Source: Gammaproteobacteria bacterium (GTDB lineage Bacteria > Pseudomonadota > Gammaproteobacteria > Pseudomonadales > Oleiphilaceae). From it: DNA of 7,430 nucleotides. The notes beneath the pieces were generated by a model. That model was given only the letters and a program-made list of their open reading frames with translations, was not told the DNA's origin and did not search any database. This document shows, piece by piece, positions 6,754 to 7,430 of this stretch. A program made the position numbers and the translations under genes. The DNA is taken from contig JAJUGC010000095.1 in assembly GCA_029268325.1 (NCBI GenBank), positions 1 to 7,430 on the forward strand, read 5' to 3'. Positions within the stretch are counted from its first letter, which is position 1, and every line of letters begins with the position of its first letter.

Positions 6754-6782
6754 TACAATAATAACTGATTGCCCTGTGTCAG
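6754..6782 (-). promoter_or_regulatory. Overlapping divergent promoter region for tetR and the monooxygenase gene
   Basis: On the minus strand, CTGACA (6782-6777; five of six matches to TTGACA) lies 16 bp before TATTGT (6760-6755), a reasonable promoter for the tetR gene with a leader of about 18 bases. On the plus strand, TACAAT (6754-6759; five of six to TATAAT) is a good -10 box for the monooxygenase gene, but no convincing -35 box is found upstream. The two -10 boxes share the same bases, so the promoters would interfere with each other. Confidence 0.4.
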
Positions 6783-6785
6783 GGC
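6771..6785. promoter_or_regulatory. 15-bp palindrome, probable TetR operator
   Basis: GCCCTG-TGT-CAGGGC is a perfect 6-3-6 inverted repeat; with one skipped base on the right, the symmetry extends to TTG on the left and CAA on the right. It covers the candidate -35 box of the tetR promoter and lies just past the expected start of the monooxygenase transcript. A bound repressor there could block both. It lies in the only spacer shared by the two genes. Binding is inferred. Confidence 0.5.
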
Positions 6786-6799
6786 CAAGGTGTCTCACC

Positions 6800-7430
6800 A
6801 TGAACAAGTCAAAACGTATCTGTGTGATCGGCGCGGGTCCCAGTGGTATCGCAGCCGCTAAGAACTGTCTCCAGTTCGGTCTGGATGTGGTGGTTTTCGA
6901 AAAGAACGACAAGGTAGGTGGCAACTGGGTCTTCAACGCCAAGACCGGCCACTCCAGCGTCTATGAGAACACCCATATCATCAGCTCCAAGCTCTGGTCG
7001 GAGTATGAGGATTTCCCCATGCCCGCCGACTACCCAGACTATCCCAACCACCGCCAGCTGCAAGCCTACTTCGAATCCTACGCGCAGCATTTCGGTGTCA
7101 TGGAGCATATCCGCTTCAACCACAGCGTGCAGCATGTGACCCGTACCAAGGAGGGGCTGTGGGATGTGCGTTTCCTGGATGACTCGGGCGCGGAACAGCT
7201 GGAAACCTTTGATGTGTTGATGGTGGCCAATGGCCATCACTGGGATCCCAAGTATCCCGAATACCCCGGCACCTTTAACGGCAAGTTTATGCACTCCCAT
7301 GATTTCAAGGGCGTGAACGATGAGTGGCGGGGCAAGCGGGTGCTGGTGATCGGTGCGGGCAACTCTGCCTGTGATGTGGCCGTGGAGTCGGCACGGATTG
7401 CAGACAAGGTCTGCCTGTCCATGCGCAGCC
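6800..7430 (+). CDS. Class B flavin-containing monooxygenase, N-terminal part (runs off window)
   Basis: The first 210 codons of an FAD/NADPH-dependent monooxygenase of the FMO branch; family members are usually about 450 residues, so roughly half is missing. The FAD-binding Rossmann motif GAGPSG is at 11-16, with E34 ending the next strand and GGNW at 40-43. The family fingerprint F-x-G-x3-H is F159 to H165, continuing SHDFK (166-170). The NADPH-binding motif GAGNSA is at 185-190. The HSHDF form resembles FMOs such as trimethylamine and animal xenobiotic monooxygenases more than classic Baeyer-Villiger enzymes, though some FMOs also do Baeyer-Villiger chemistry. The reaction adds one oxygen to a nitrogen, sulfur or ketone substrate; the substrate is unknown. 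The ATG is preceded 9 bases upstream by AAGG. The gene is divergent from tetR and probably repressed by it. Confidence 0.92.
   Translation, partial: MNKSKRICVIGAGPSGIAAAKNCLQFGLDVVVFEKNDKVGGNWVFNAKTGHSSVYENTHIISSKLWSEYEDFPMPADYPDYPNHRQLQAYFESYAQHFGVMEHIRFNHSVQHVTRTKEGLWDVRFLDDSGAEQLETFDVLMVANGHHWDPKYPEYPGTFNGKFMHSHDFKGVNDEWRGKRVLVIGAGNSACDVAVESARIADKVCLSMRS

Noticed and set aside
6809..7300. Minus-strand open frames over the monooxygenase start
   Set aside because: The plus strand holds the FAD and NADPH motifs and the family fingerprint in a single uninterrupted frame; the minus-strand frames are shadows.

Overview
The window reads as chromosomal DNA of a GC-rich Gram-negative bacterium, most likely a gammaproteobacterium. 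The QmcA/NfeD pair, a PilJ-type sensor fused to GGDEF-EAL, and an alcohol dehydrogenase/TetR/flavin monooxygenase locus would fit marine or oil-degrading lineages such as Alcanivorax or Marinobacter. That placement is inference from gene content and style; no ribosomal or other marker gene is present. Codon use looks uniform across the protein genes.

Layout. (1) Bases 1 to about 139 are the 3' tail of a group II intron running on the + strand. Domain V has a shortened tip and domain VI is well formed, with a bulged branch-point A; the rest lies outside the window. (2) Bases 249-1688 hold a two-gene operon: a stomatin/prohibitin-family membrane protein (QmcA type) and its usual partner, a short NfeD-type membrane protein. 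A GC-rich hairpin follows. (3) Bases 1869-4772 encode one 967-residue inner-membrane c-di-GMP enzyme: TM, PilJ/NarX-like periplasmic sensor, TM, HAMP, PAS, PAS, GGDEF, EAL. All catalytic motifs and the inhibitory I-site are visible. Hairpins follow it. (4) Bases 5006-7430 hold a metabolic locus: a zinc-dependent alcohol dehydrogenase (+), a convergent TetR-family regulator (-) 9 bp away, and, divergent from the regulator, a class B flavin-containing monooxygenase (+) cut off by the window end.

How it works together. QmcA and NfeD probably act together in membrane organisation or quality control. The c-di-GMP protein stands alone under its own promoter. In the last locus, the TetR protein probably represses its own gene and the monooxygenase through a 15-bp palindrome in their 69-bp shared spacer. 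The dehydrogenase and monooxygenase could oxidise an alcohol and then its ketone or another product, but the substrate cannot be read from the sequence. The spacers upstream of the c-di-GMP gene and of the dehydrogenase share an almost identical promoter core (YTGGCT, 17 bp, TAGTAT), each with a different inverted repeat upstream.

Most genes are ordinary members of known families. The intron tail, the sensor part of the c-di-GMP enzyme and the operator-like repeats are the parts most worth a second look. I see no CRISPR array, tRNA, rRNA, defence system or clearly undescribed system.
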